A stretch of 64,000 bases of DNA from Cristatella mucedo (GCA_009760855.2 WPIO01000142.1:537501-601500); one strand, 5' to 3'; positions 10,740-23,300 are shown, numbered from the stretch's first letter. Numbers and translations: made by a program. The notes: generated by a model from the letters alone, not told the origin.

Positions 10740-10930
10740 GACGGCTGCAAAGAATACCTCGAGTCGGCAGCACGTGAGACTATTTTGTTTTGCAGGAGAT
10801 GTGGAGGTAAGCCCCACAACGCAGGAGCTGGAGAACCAAAGATGCAGCCATCAACATTCTTTAAGCGAAAGAAGCGAGACACCTCGTTCATGGTCTAGAA
10901 AAGACTTGCGGGTAGGTGGAGACTGAGATT
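10740..10930 (+). pseudogene. Possible decayed ORF2 start of a CR1/L2-type LINE
   Basis: The plus frame reads RLFCFAGDVEVSPTT. Several CR1/L2-type LINEs begin ORF2 with a hydrophobic run followed by GDVExNPGP, a 2A-like motif (family knowledge). Here the last residues are changed (SPTT), so any 2A-like activity would be lost. The surrounding frame has no other recognisable LINE motif, so this is a weak call; it may be coincidence. Confidence 0.3.
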
Positions 10931-13555
10931 AGTACAATAGATGAGTTAGGTATGAAGCAGCCAAGCCCTTGCCGGCACTGTGAGTTCAACTTTGACTTGC
11001 TTAGTAGTCCTTGATCAACCGAATCTCTTGCAGGTTCTCGGAAAAAAGAGAAACAAAATGTGGATATTCTTGGATGACCAGACCACCAAGCATCGGTATG
11101 ACATGCCTAGAGAGAAGGTGCAACAGCTTTCCTAATACCTGCCAACGCTTGAGTTACGGCAGCCGAGAGCACTATGAAATCTTCAGCCAGCCACTGCCCA
11201 CCCTACTTAGGCAAGTAGCTAATCCTGAACTGGGATGGAAATGATGACCAGCTGTAAAGGCGATTGCTTTTAAACGTCAAGAAGTCACTTTACAAGACAC
11301 CCAAACTACAAGTACTTAGTGACGATTGCCCTATGGCACATCTGACTCTAGAGAGCTGAGGTGTACTCCAGCTGCTTATGTGGGTGTTCTTACAAGGAGT
11401 AGAGTTTGTCATTTAATTTAAGGAAATTGTCTGTCATCCAGAACCGAAGATTCTGCAGAGAAGTTGTCAAGTTCAATAATCACTGCAGCAGTTTCTGACT
11501 GAGAAGATTCATTTTAGGGGCGAGCATATACTTAAACGAAAGAAGACAAAAGGAATAGACAAGTAAACTAAATGTATTGGTGGAGAGCTAGTGGCCAAAG
11601 TTTAGGAGTAGTGTATAACATGAAATAATTGCTTCACCAGCTGGCTTGTTTAGGGCTAACGAGAAGGACATCGGTGGTGCACGAAAAGGCTGCAATCCTC
11701 GGATGGCTTGCTTAAAGATGTGTCGGACTCATTGCTTACATGCTGGTTTCATAAGATATGAACGTGGCTGGGAGAGCTAATAACGACCTTATTTGGATAC
11801 CCAGAAAGCCGTGGGGGTTGAGCCAGCTTGCTGGCCTTTTAGTTTAGCCGTATGCTCCTCTAAAGCTCAGGCTATCGTATACATCTTGATGCCAAAATTA
11901 AGTTCTTAACTCAATACATGCCTCAATTTGCAGAATAAGTTCTATGAATTATTCACAAACGTTACATGCCAAGTAAACGTGCATTTAGCTATCGACTTAT
12001 CTGCCGTGCGACGTTCTAGTAGAAACATACCCACAACCATTGCAGCAGCATGTTATTAGAATTAGAACATGCACCATCATATGTACTACAGCAGCAACAT
12101 GAAAGAAATGTGCACAATTTATCAATCAATACCTATAAAAAAAAGTGTCAGGACTCAAAATCAAACCAGCAGATACTGATCCACATACAATTTCGAAAGT
12201 ACAATTCCCATGTATGCGACAGTATGTCTCTGCTGATTGCCTAGCAGTTTCGGAGCGAGAGCAATATAGCCCGCCCTCTGCAAACATAAAAAGCGAAAGT
12301 TACGCTCACATCTCTCTTCAAATTGTATTGGAACGAGACCAAAAATGAGAACTTACAAAACATGAGAACAGACAAAACTTTGGTAGAAGTTGATTTGGAA
12401 CAGAGGAGATCGGAGAACGTACAATATATGGCTAGCTATAAACGACCTAACTAGAAAAAAGCAAACAAGTGACATATACAACAACCTTAAAAAAGCAAAG
12501 TTAGAGATTCTGTCATTTTTCTCGGGTTTAGACTTGTAATAATGATTGCTTTTTAAATTGTTTCTTTCCGAAACTAAATTTTATGTCAATGTACTTAACA
12601 CAAGCAGGAAAGGAAGAACGTCACGTGCTTAGCCATAATATCCAAACCATTTTGGTACAGACGTGCTAACAAGGATCGATTCAACAGAAAGAGCAAAGGG
12701 TCTGACAAACACGAAGATGCTTGCTTCTTATCAAGTACCGCCAAGTACAGAGATAGAGATCAGTACGTCAATCGAGAACATAAGTTCCCGGCTTTGTAAG
12801 GATACAACTACAGGTACAGCCTCTACAAGATTTAAAGACGATTCGAAGCCCAACAGCAAATCATAGATGAGCCTGTAATGCAATTGGAAGCCAGATGAGG
12901 AAATAGTTCAGATAGGTAGGGCGGAAGCAAGTGAATGAAGTGTACTAAAGGTCGGTGACAATACCTTAAAGTGGAAGAGCTGCTGTACGATTGTGATAAG
13001 GCATACTAAGGGTAGCTGCATAAAACTGGAGACAATTTTAATAGGTTAAATGGTGGTGCATACCAATTTTGACAGATGAAAAAGCTTGCATAATGAGACT
13101 GGTCAACCGACCACAGCAATGCTGTGATTACTTGCTTGCAAAACGGAAATACTCCGTCCCTTTCAGGTTGTCTAAATATTACAAAATGTACGATCCCTTA
13201 CGAGTGCATGGGTAGGATAAGGTAGCTCAGATAACCAGTATTATAAAAAATCGTTGAATATCAATGTCTTGCCAAGTCGGCTGACTTCTATGAAGATCAG
13301 GCAACCAATCGTTCCTTACTGGCTGACATAGTGGGTGTACGGCTCTTTTACTATCTTGGACCACTTCCAGATAATTTCAATTCATTGATTAACATTATTA
13401 ACATTCGCAGCTACCCTTACAAGGCTCTATAAGCATTTCCTGCTTGTTACAGAATTCCCAACCTAAAATCAAAATTCTTGCAAAAACCGTATAGGGGTAC
13501 ACATCCATCTAATACCGGCCTCGGGAGTGCCTGTTGTTTTACCGTTGCAATGTGA
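10931..13555. other. Intergenic, no recognised gene
   Basis: About 2.6 kb, partly AT-rich (12040-12620). Open frames are short and without family signatures, and I see no copy of the SINE, LINE or LTR families. Confidence 0.45.
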
Positions 13556-15490
13556 AATTATGTGCCCAGGGAGATGTAATCGCTTACAGCTTCAATCGCC
13601 TTGTCACTGCGATGCACCAGCCAAGTGGGGTTCGGCTTTAGCTTCACAGACTGTAGTAACCTCACTATTAGGTATGATCGTACCTGCCTAGTAACGTATA
13701 TTCGCTGTCATCGTTTGAATGGTTTTACTGCAATTACTGCTGCTGGGATTCGTGAATTGAGCGTTTCCCATAGGAACCCCACTGTGAAACGGTTTGCCCA
13801 TTAAACCAGCCAGACTATGGCTGATAACGATGATTCGTGATCATGTTCTTAAGCGATGTTCTACAGCCTCGGCAGTAGAACAGCTGGCTCAATGAGATAG
13901 GCAAGCAGTTGCGTCTCCGGAATCAGCATTAGCATTTGAGCTGATATGAGCACAAGGCCAGAGAGCCATGGGCATATGTCTTGTATGATGTTGAACGCCT
14001 GTAAACGTCAGCTGCCGTCGAATCAACATGTCCACGTTCAGGATACCGCTTTTCTGTTACGCTAAAAAGCTCTTCGTTGCTGTTGTATTCCAGCTGCTAT
14101 CTGCATAACTGCATGTAGTGTTACAGTACCTAAAGTAGTTATCAATACAACCAGGTTAAGGCATCACCAGCATTCTTCGCCCACCGGTGGACACTAGCAC
14201 AAAGACTGCTCTCTTTGCAGCATAGTTCTAACCGCACGTGGAAGCCACACAACATGCTTGTAACAACTCGAAACCAGAAAAACAGCCGAAGAGGGTGCTT
14301 GCTTGGTATTCTCAGAATTGTCTTGAGCCGCTCTGGGAGATCTACCTTGAGCCCTGCTGTGAATCACTTAAACTTAGTGTTCATTAGACATGCTAGCCTG
14401 GCAGCATCTATCAGCATCATTTAGTATTCTCACTCACTGCTCAGTAAACCCTTAATAGAACATGTCATCATAATTGACTGCAATATTTTTGCATTGACCA
14501 AGAACTGGCTGAAATAGCCTAATTCCTGACCATAAACGCTATCATTATGACAGGCGTATGCGGTTTCATATTCTTAAGTTAATCAAAACTGGTGGAGTTA
14601 CAATTTTTGAATGTCAATCCATCCATTTCAGATTGCTTTTAGGTCTGTCCAAGCACTCGTTCGAATCTCCTGTTTTGAATCTATCTCTTAACAAGTTGCC
14701 CATCGTGGCTCTCATCTATAGCTCCTCAGGTACCTCAGGGACAATTACATTTTAAGATTTCCACAATCTCAATTCGACTATGTGTGCAAGAAATCGATCC
14801 TTCCTCTTGTTTTAAGTGATTTTAACATTTATTTTGATAAATTAACTGACACTTTTCGACGAATTCCATGCACTATCTGCATCATTCGACCTTGTTGGTT
14901 ATGTGCATGAATCTATGCACAATGGTCACACATTCGATCAAATATTTTCTCACAACTGCATGCTATCATCCCCTGCTTATATACAATTCTTCTCCTCATC
15001 CAAGCACATGCAGATCTCGTCTACTTCTACAGTGTGTTCCCCTATTTTTCGTCTGGAATCATATGTGAATTACAAAACATCAAAACCCTTGACATTCATG
15101 CTGTCCACATGCGCACACAAATAGCTTCTTGACTCCAGCAGCTCGATCATACTTTCAACTTGTCATCATCGGTAGAATGCTACAACAAGACACTAGCTGA
15201 TATGCTTAGAGAGTTTGCATCTCTAACTAACCATGTTATGTGCCCTTGCCTAGATGGCCTGTAGTTAAGCTCAGAAATTAAATTGGCTAGGTCTACAAAG
15301 TGTGCTTGAGAAAGCATAGAAATGATTGGAACTGACAGTCGGTTGAATGACAGTCGGTGGACTACTGTATATCATACCAATCCATCTGAGGCGAAGGCCA
15401 AGTCTAGTATCCATGAATAATTTGTTCGATTAGATATACACAATCCAAAAATGCTGATGCCTGTCATCAACCACCTCCTTAGATGCTCCC
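13556..15490 (+). mobile_element. LINE family A, 5' UTR and endonuclease region remnant
   Basis: The first part aligns in order with 17780-18830: GGAGATGTAATCGCTTACAG, CTATGGCTGATAACGA, GGAAGCCACACAACATGC, GCTTGGTATTCTCAGAATTG, TGTGAATCACTTAAACTTAG. After that, broken coding sequence of an apurinic-type endonuclease can be traced: LFALTKNWLK-like, LVLSDFNIYFD near 14800 (the GDFN motif, with S for G) and HNGHTFDQIFS near 14910. The end (15380-15470) matches the linker at 24740-24830 of the long copy. Many stops and frame shifts; dead. Confidence 0.75.
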
Positions 15491-15926
15491 AGATGAGCTC
15501 CTTCCCTTGTAGGGCTGCCACTGCTGCGGTGTCCACTAGGGGCTGCTGTTGTCTCGATACTTGAGCTCTGCCCCAAGCAAGGTAGAACGAGATACAGTCA
15601 ATACAAGCCGGGTCTAGCAGTATACATTGTCATGTGACACATATTAACATGGCCTACGATTTTTGCACAAAGTTGCGCGCCCCGGCTAATTGTTTAGCCT
15701 GCTGCCATTTGCACAGAGTCTGCATATAGGCAGTGTATCAGCAGGAGCAGAGGCGGCAACAGCAGCATGACGGCTTACAGATACAGATATTTAGATTTTG
15801 CAGCTACGACCTCGGTCAATCCAGGTCAACTGATGAGCAGAAGTAGTGTAGTCACACGTCTGCTCTAGGCACATAATTTAGGGGCAAATGTAGAGCCACA
15901 ACTTACCCATTTCCATTGTTGCCATC
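15491..15926. other. Intergenic, no recognised gene
   Basis: No supported feature. The ACCTCGGTCAATCCAGGTCAA run near 15805 resembles a tRNA-like SINE head only weakly. Confidence 0.4.
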
Positions 15927-16105
15927 ATGCTTTGGTTTCTTACTCCTAGCCATCTTCTAAAAACAATCAGCTACAATCACTTTTACCAGGTTCAGCATAA
16001 AATAAGTCAAGGTACAACTCAGGTGTGCTTACGACATCGTGAAGGGGCTACATTTTACCAGCAGTGGGCCTCACACAGTGCTGGTCATAAAACAAAACCG
16101 GATTG
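15927..16105 (+). repeat. Unclassified repeat, copy 2
   Basis: This is the partner of 7960-8136, sharing ordered blocks such as TTCTAAAAACA, CAGCTACAATCACTTTTA, GTGCTTACGACATCGTGAAG and CATAAAACAAAAC. A LINE-A copy in opposite orientation follows at 16205. Confidence 0.55.
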
Positions 16106-16204
16106 CTTTTGCAAAAATGGAGTGCAATCCCATTACGTCGACCTACTCCATCGCTACTCATGAATAAAACAATGAATTATATTTATATATATATTTATTT
16201 AAAA

Positions 16205-17735
16205 CGATGTTCGACGATAATCATAATAATAACACACTTGATAAAGCACCCTCAGAGAACTCCATCTCTTTCTAGGCGCTTTACATTTGCTGCAAAGGAA
16301 ATACGATCGAATGGTCAGTGGTAGCATGCTATATAAACAAGGATAAGATGGACTGGCGTGACGTGCACAGGGTCAGCACGCTGGTAGGGTTAGTGGCATC
16401 AAGCAGCGTCAGCACTCATAAGCACATACAGGATGAATCACAGGGACCCACTAAATAGGTGTGTCTTTAAGTTCTTTCTGAATGTGGGCAAGTCAGGGGG
16501 TTTTGTGACGCGTCGGGAGGGAGTTCCAGGCTTTGGTAGCATACGAACTAAATGGAAGGTCTCCAAAGAATTTGAGGTTTGCACGAGGTATTGGTAAACT
16601 GTTGGATGCTGAAAAGCAGGTGGTACGATACTTGGCCTTGTGGAGGAGTAGATCCGATAGGTAGGCTGGAGCCACAGAATGAAGTGACCTAAACGTGAGC
16701 GCCAAAAACTTAAAGTTGATGAATTGCTTGACTGGTGGCCAGTGCAAGCCGGCGAGAAGCGGTCTGATGTGGCCACTGCGATGCTCACGACAGACAAGCC
16801 AAGCTGCAGAGTTTTGCAGGCTGTTAAGCACCTGATTGCAAATGCCGGTAGACCAGCAAGTATAAGTGACAGAAGTCGAGACGTGATGTCACAGACGCAT
16901 GGACCAACTTAGATGTGGTATCCCTGTCTAAACAAAATCAAATTTTAGCAATGTCTTGTAGCTGAAATTAGGCAGACCTGGCTATGGAGCTTAAGTGGTC
17001 GTCTAACGAAAGGTCAATTTGGAACATGACGCCTAGATTTCGTCCTGATTCAACAGGAGATATGCTGGCAGAGCCAATTTTGAGCGTCAGCCTTTCCAAT
17101 TTCTGAATCACACTGGGTTTGCCCATAACTAGTAAGTTAGTTTAATTTTTTTTAAATTTGCTGCCATCCATGTGTGGATGTCATCAATGCATGCAGCAAG
17201 TGAGTTTAGAGAATTTGAGGTGCTCGAAGGCTGGGAGGGATCAAAGCAAAGGTACAACTGAGTGTCATCCGCATAGAAGTGAAAGCCTAGATTGTGCTTG
17301 GCAATCACATCAGCAAGAGGCAGAGTATAAACCGTGAAAAGAACCGGACCTAGCACGGAGCCCTGAGGTACCCCATATTTCAGAGGTACCTCGGATGATC
17401 TCTGTTCATTCAGATCAATATTCAGCAGTCTCACACTGAAATAGGTCCTGAACGATTGCAGAGCAGTGCCAGAGATACCCAGGCGAGATGAGAGGTGCTC
17501 TAGAAGAACTTTGTGATCCATCAAAAGCTGCCGAAGTATCTTGCAAAACAAGCAGAGATACTCTTAGAGATACTCTGTCTGCATTCCTAAGCAGGTCGTT
17601 GTACACCCGAATCAATGCTGACCCTGTGGAGTGATTAGCTCTAAAGCCAGACCTGGAACTTACTAGCAAGGTTAGAAGTTTGAATATATGAGTTCAGCTG
17701 GTCTGCCAGCACTTGTCCGTGTCTTTGATAGCAAG
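16205..17735 (-). mobile_element. LINE family A, reverse transcriptase to 3' tail
   Basis: On the minus strand the copy starts in the SLLPFLSKTL region (17735), passes the N-terminal reverse transcriptase with several frame breaks (for example a deletion turning LLDLSAAFDTIDHKVLLE into a broken join near 17530), then has YGVPQGSVLGPVLF and HFYADDTQLYL, the catalytic FYADD being intact near 17270. The C-terminal half (16438-16831) is split between two frames. The 3' UTR, hairpin and AT-rich tail reach 16205. It is inactive because of frame shifts. Confidence 0.9.
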
Positions 17736-17779
17736 GGTAGAATGCTTATGGCATGTCTGTTTACGTTTTGACCATTGAT

Positions 17780-19150
17780 CACAAGAAACTATGCGCCTAT
17801 GGAGATGTAATCGCTTACAGCCTCTATCGTCATGCACCCGGGACGTGTCTGCTAAGCAGGCTGCGACTATAGCTTCATCAAGAGTTAGTAGCCTCAATAT
17901 AAGGTAAGCAAATTGGCTGATTTAACAGCCTCATTTTTTATAGAAGCAGAACAGCCGGCTATCATAACTGCTTGCAGTTGGCAATAAAGAATCGTCCACT
18001 AGAAGATTTAAACCCACGATCTAGGTCGTTAACAGCAAGCACCTTACCCTACGACACATTGCAGCTTCCTCCACACGAGCGAAGTAATTTATTTTCTTTC
18101 GTCCTATGATTGCTATAAATATCTTTCTAGCTGCAGTTTCTGGTGGATGGATTTTTTAATTTGTTTTCATTTCCTAACAGAAACCAACTCTGAAATGGCA
18201 GAGAAAGCAAAACTAGACAGATTATGGCTGATAACAATTATTTGCAATAATGCAATATTCTATGGCCAAGGCCACGGGAAAGCAGTCAACACGAGATAGG
18301 AAAGCAGTTGGGATTCCGAACTTTGGCATTTGAGGTGATTTGAGATTTGGCCAGAGAACTGTTGCTGTACATCATGTTCACTGTTGAATGTCGATAACCA
18401 TCCACAGTCGTTCAATTGACTTGTCTAGGTTCTGGATAAAGCATTGTTATGCTAAGGTATGGAGCATCTTTGAGGCTGCCTTGTTCCGTCTGCTAGTGGC
18501 TCTATATGCATGTATTGATGCAGCTCCTATGAGTCGCTAGCCGTGCAACCAGGTTGGAGTGTCACCAGCACTTCACTTCGCTTTGGCTGAAACTAGAGCC
18601 ATTACAAAGGCTGCATTTGTAGCCTAGTTCTGACAGGACATGGAAGCCGATTACCACGTTTGTAACAAAACTCCAAGCCAGTGTGGCAGCCTTAGCTTGG
18701 TATTCAAAGAATTGTATTGAGCCACCCAGATGGATCTAGCACCTTAAGTGCTTTTGTGAATCAGTAAGCTTAGTGGTCATTAGGCCTGCTATAACCCCAG
18801 TGGCTGATCTTAAAGCTTGCCTCTGAAATTCTTGCTCAATGTACAGTACCCCTCTATTAATACATGACACGATTATTGATGGCAATCTTGACCTCTTTGC
18901 TTTCACCGAGACCTGGCTAAAATCAAATGACCGTCCGACTAGAACCAATACTGACCCAATAGGCTTCTCCTTCTTTAATACCCCAAGATTAATCAAAACT
19001 CATGGAGACACCATTTTCGCACGTTCATCGATTAATTTCTAACCATTTGCAGGCTCATCCAAGCAGTCTTTCGACTCTGTTGTTTGAGTCCATCTGACTA
19101 CAAGTCGCCAACCGTGGCATTAACCCATACCCCCCTACCAAGTCTGGGCT
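17780..19150 (+). mobile_element. LINE family A, 5' UTR and endonuclease start (interrupted by a SINE)
   Basis: It aligns with 13556-14450 for its first kilobase and then continues into clearer endonuclease coding sequence: NLDLFAFTETWLKSNDRPT near 18870-18945 (the ETWL motif of CR1/L2 endonucleases) and DPIGFSFFNTPRL. A SINE-1 insertion occupies about 17911-18062. Coding sequence ends in frame breaks at about 19040-19150, so no reverse transcriptase is attached. Confidence 0.75.
17911..18062 (-). mobile_element. SINE family 1, nested in LINE A
   Basis: The minus strand shows a decayed head (TAAGGTGCTTGCTG, CGACCTAGATCGTGGGTTTAAATC, i.e. box B GGTTTAAATC), then GTGGACGATTCTTTATTGC, GCAGTTATGATAGCC and AGGCTGTTAAATCAG. 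It separates two parts of a LINE-A 5' region that are continuous in the other copy, which proves insertion. Confidence 0.75.
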
Positions 19151-19269
19151 CCACAGAGCAAACGTTTCTGTGGCAAAAACCCTTTAAATAACATTTCCAT
19201 GGCTAGATGAAGGCCTGGAGAGGACCTGAGTCAACTTAGAATCTAAAACTGGTATAAAAAAAAGTTCAG

Positions 19270-19780
19270 GTACTAAGGAGCCTGGGTGCCGTTGGCCTGG
19301 TCTGTCAAAGTAAGAATTTCATTCTGCATCCTTAGATCATCTTTAGAAGTGAAATGCAGCTCTTTCAACTCAATACGAGTACGAGAGGGCGGTACTTTTG
19401 TCGAAAGCAGCGACAGGCCTGTCAATAATTTGCACACCAAACGAACGCAACGAGTGGCAAGGAAGGAGACGTTGATGCCAGACATTGATGGCCCACTGAG
19501 ATGCCTCAGTGAAAATACGGTCACATGCAAGGCCAGCCAAGACAGACTGTTAGTCAGTGGAGTTCACTGGTAAACCAAAGCAGCACAGATTAGACGGTGC
19601 AATACTTGTTCGAAATGCTGTTCATTCAAAGACTTATCTGCCAGCATGTCGTAAAGAGAGGCATGGACATCCTTGTCCCAGGTGGCAACACCCATTGATA
19701 GCCATTACAGTTTGCTAGCCAATAAAGGCCCAATGGCATCAGTGGCATATCTGACATATCTGCCAGCATGTCGTAAAGAA
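19270..19780. repeat. Unclassified segment with an old internal duplication
   Basis: A 21-bp direct repeat, ATCTGCCAGCATGTCGTAAAG, occurs at 19636 and 19758. A second pair (GGACATCCTTGTCCCAGGTGG at 19668 and GGACGTCCCAGGTGGC near 19983, each followed by TTTGCTAGCC and a GGC-rich block) lies on either side of a LINE-A tail insertion. The minus strand carries an 85-residue open frame (19273-19530) that I do not recognise. Confidence 0.5.
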
Positions 19781-19970
19781 CCCTGTGCATGTTCACCCCT
19801 AACCATGTTGTTCTTGTTGCTTATTGAGCATGCAAACTAACTAACCACTAACCATTCGCTCGTGCTTCCTTTACAACTAACGTAAAGTGCCTAGAAAGAG
19901 ATTGAGTTCTCTCAGGGTGCTATGTCAAGCGTATTACTATTATTAGTATTTTTGTTATCATTATTATAAG
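19780..19970 (+). mobile_element. LINE family A 3' tail fragment
   Basis: It starts at CCCTGTGCATGTTCACCCCTAACC and runs through GAGCATGC, the hairpin AAAGTGCC...GAGATTGAGTTCTC...GGGTGCTA, ending in a (TTA)n-like tail. It splits the duplicated segment described at 19270. Confidence 0.8.
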
Positions 19971-20364
19971 ACAGATAGACATGGACGTCCCAGGTGGCTG
20001 CAACAATTACTAGCAGCTAATCAACGTTTGCTAGCCAAAAATGGCTCAACGGCATTGTTGGTCAGCTAAGCTAGTTCGGGCAGTTTCAAGTGTTTAGCCA
20101 GCTATCCACTAGGAATATGGTCGGAAAAACTGCCACCCCCCAAGTAAGAGGTGGGCTTTCAGCATGATCAATCTGTATAAGCCGAAGACGACAGGAAAGC
20201 AGTGTACATGTAGCCATCTGCCCCTGGGATGTAGCCTATGCTTTACCAGCAGTGCTGACTCCACAGCCTCGCTGACAAGATAAGAACACATTTCCCACGT
20301 TATGGGATGATAAGAAGGATACGACAAGAGAGATATAGCCATGCCAGGCTGAGGCTGCTGCGTC

Positions 20365-20470
20365 TGCATGTCCAAGGTCTGGCCGAAGTCGTGGGCTCGA
20401 GCACAATGGCAAATGTGAATGCCTGAAAGAGATTAAGTTCTCTTAGGGTGCTATAAAAATCAATTATATA
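20365..20470 (+). mobile_element. SINE family 2, partial, plus strand
   Basis: AAGGTCTGGCCGAAGTCGTGG, box-B-like GGGCTCGAGCA, then AATGTGAATGCC and the LINE-A-like tail GAGATTAAGTTCTCTTAGGGTGC followed by TATAAAAATCAATT. It has the same order as the copies on the minus strand at 38174 and 59772. Confidence 0.7.
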
Positions 20471-20479
20471 TTACATAAC

Positions 20480-21178
20480 CTTAAATCTGGCAATTATGTT
20501 CCAGTCTGGATTTAAAGCTAATCCCTCTAAATAGTCGGCATTGCTTCAGGTTTAAAACAACCTTCGCAGGATTGCAGATATGGGTAAAGTCTCTCTGCTT
20601 GTTTGGCTTGATCATACGGCAGCGTTTGATACTACTTATCACCAAGTCCTTCTCGAGCACATCTCATCTTACCTGGGCATCACTGGCACTGAACTGCAAA
20701 GATCCTATCTCAGTGGAAGACTCCAGGGTATTGATGTGGACAGACAAAGATCATCCAATGAACCACTGAAATAGGGGGGCACCGCTGGGCTATCGTACCA
20801 CTCACTTTTCTGACTCAAATCGTTAAGCTATACATCTCAGGAACCTGAAATCTTTTATCGTGCCTGTAGTTCGTATGCTTCCGAAGCCTGGCACTCACTC
20901 CCGACTGACGTCACGACATCCCCTTGACATGACAACATTTTAAAAGATGCTCAAATCTGTTTATCGTCCTTAAGATTCGTATTTTGTCTTGTAATGCCTG
21001 CTGCCACCAACCATATTTTACTGGTCAATTATGTGAATGTCACCTATAACAACGATATGCTTGCTGACATTATGCATGCAACCATTTGACCGTGCTTCCT
21101 TTACATCATTCGTTGGAGATTAAGTTCTCTTAGGATGCTATATAAATGTACTATTATTATTATTATTATTATTATTAG
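20480..21178 (+). mobile_element. LINE family A copy with large internal deletion
   Basis: The N-terminal reverse transcriptase region is recognisable (MGKVSLLVWLDHTAAFDTTYHQVLLEH, ending SSNEPLK at 20774). The sequence then jumps to the C-terminal region (TTHFSDSN..., SFI...SYASEAWHSLP) so the catalytic FYADD part is missing. A 3' UTR, a shortened tail hairpin and (ATT)n to 21178 follow. Confidence 0.85.
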
Positions 21179-22006
21179 ACAAATGATGCGGTCAAATGAA
21201 ATTCCTATGCTCTCTGCCTGTCAAGCGAATAGTGCAACATACTCCCGAAGACCACAAGATATATTTATCTTTGTTTCTGGCATAACAATATCTTTTTCAG
21301 TTTGTAGCCGTGCAATATGAATTCGGTTTTGAAAATTAAGCCACATAAGTTTTTATGAAGGCGTCTTGACTGTTTACGACAGTCTGCCTTGTAAGTGAGT
21401 ATACCAAAGCCACAAGCAAATATTAGAGCAAACTAAAAATCTATACAAAACAAAAAATGTTAACTCAACTCAATTGGTACTATAGAGCACCACAATTTTG
21501 CACAAGGAAAAGCACTCGGTCCCCGATCGCTTAAGCAGTTCTGATGCAAAACCAACTGGCTGAAGTTAGAACCAATTAAACATGAATTGGCAGAAATTTG
21601 GTTTCGTGATAACATCTCACTAAACTGTCAGTGACTACACAGCGCAATTGGTCAAATTACTCTTAAGGGGTCACTAACTAAGTATGTGCTAGATGTTATC
21701 GCCATCTTTCATTAGCCTAAACCCGAATTGGTGACAACCTATTTTTCAATACGATATAAATGAGCAATCTGAGGACATCATACATAAATTAAGAGGCTGA
21801 CCTGACAAACGTGCAAGCTAAAACTAGGCATACTTTCACGTGCGCAGCTCTCGTCACGCAATTACCTGGACATAACCGGCTCGGATGGGGTGCCCGCAGA
21901 TAAACTCACGGAGTGCTATGCAGCCCCAAATTTTTGCCTCCTTTCCCTGTCAACGTCAGCAGCAGGGTTTGGCTGCCTCACTCTGCACAGGGGCTGTACT
22001 CAACTT
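21179..22006. other. Intergenic, no recognised gene
   Basis: No coding or repeat similarity was found. Confidence 0.45.
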
Positions 22007-22053
22007 CCTGTACTCAACCACCAGCAGCCCATATGCTGGTGGTTGAGTACAGG
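22007..22053. repeat. Perfect 20-bp inverted repeat (hairpin)
   Basis: Arms CCTGTACTCAACCACCAGCA (22007-22026) and its exact complement (22034-22053) flank the 7-nt loop GCCCATA. A further direct copy of CTGTACTCAAC lies immediately upstream at 21994. No repeat family in the window shares it. It could form a strong RNA or DNA hairpin. Confidence 0.9.
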
Positions 22054-22860
22054 ACAATCTACCTGAATGAGACTTAACAGCCGCATTAGAAGCCTCAAGT
22101 TTTGCCACACCGGGCACACCCACACCAACTAAGTTTGCTTGGTCGAGGTGTCAAAATAAACACAAAGCAGCATTACAATTTATTCTGCACGGCAACCACT
22201 GTAGCACTACCGGAATAGTTTAACAAGCCAAGCACCCGAGAAGAAGCAAAGGGAAGTTAACAAGGCAAGGGGGTAGGTAACCAGACTAGCTGCATACTAT
22301 TCAGAGGATTGCATTCCTATCAAGCGACCTACCGGTAACTTCAGTTCCCTACTGAGCATTTGTAAGTGCACACTATTACACAAGAGCTCACACATAACTT
22401 GCTGTATTTTAGTTGGCTAGCGTTAAGTGAATTAACATGTTGGCGTTACGGCGTTACTTATCAAATCATAAAGATGTCCAATTATACTCTCGGAACTTGT
22501 GATTAGGAATTATACAATTACTTTGGGTTAACATTCAGTGCCCGTTTATAATATCGTGCACTTGCTATATGCTCTCCGATTTGGCAGGCACATAGAATCG
22601 GGAATCAATACAACTTGTGCATGGTGGCAAGTTGAAACACCATTTATATATCAATCATTTGTACCCCCGTAAGAAAAATAAAACAAACTCTTACCAAAAA
22701 ATCCGAAGAGCATCGAAATAATTGTGGCGAAGGAGATCGCAACAAGAATGCGGGCTCACGACAGGCGACAATATTTGGCAGTTCGTCTCATTGCACACAG
22801 CCAACTGCCCATTTGCATATCACCCTAAAAGAACTTTATATATCCAGCTGCATTAGATAC
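22054..22860. other. Intergenic, AT-rich, no recognised gene
   Basis: No supported feature. Confidence 0.45.
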
Positions 22861-23300
22861 ATCGCAGGGATCGGTCATGTGGCTTGATCCGCCCAGCAGA
22901 GCCAGCCGGTGCCCAACACCAAACTGTTTATTCCCCACACAAGCGGCCAGGTGCACCGCCCTTCTTGCCCTTGACTGCCCTCCATCCGCCGCGTTACGTC
23001 CTCGCCCACTCCCTCCCAATCACAACTCATCTCGTGAGTTGACAGCCGTCAGAGCGCAGCTGACCGACGGCCTGTCCTTGGCCACAGCCACCAGCTGTCA
23101 GACCCTAGGGTGGCTTCGGGCGCTACCGGTCTGGCTGCACCGGCAGTTGCCGGCGAGCCCAGCGATACGAACCAGCCGGACATACATGGTAGGCATCGGA
23201 CGACTGCGGTCGTTAAAGAAGAGCACCGCAAGACGAGAGACAAACAGAGCGGGAAACCGCAAGCAGCAGAGGGGAGAGCAAACTGAATTAATCTGCTAAC
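22861..23300. other. CpG-richer segment, possible promoter or exon, unidentified
   Basis: Base composition changes to GC-rich with many CG dinucleotides and frames stay open on both strands (140 residues on +, 22877-23299), as expected from composition alone. The protein frames are arginine/proline/alanine-rich and match nothing I know. A TATATA run lies just upstream at 22838. Confidence 0.3.
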
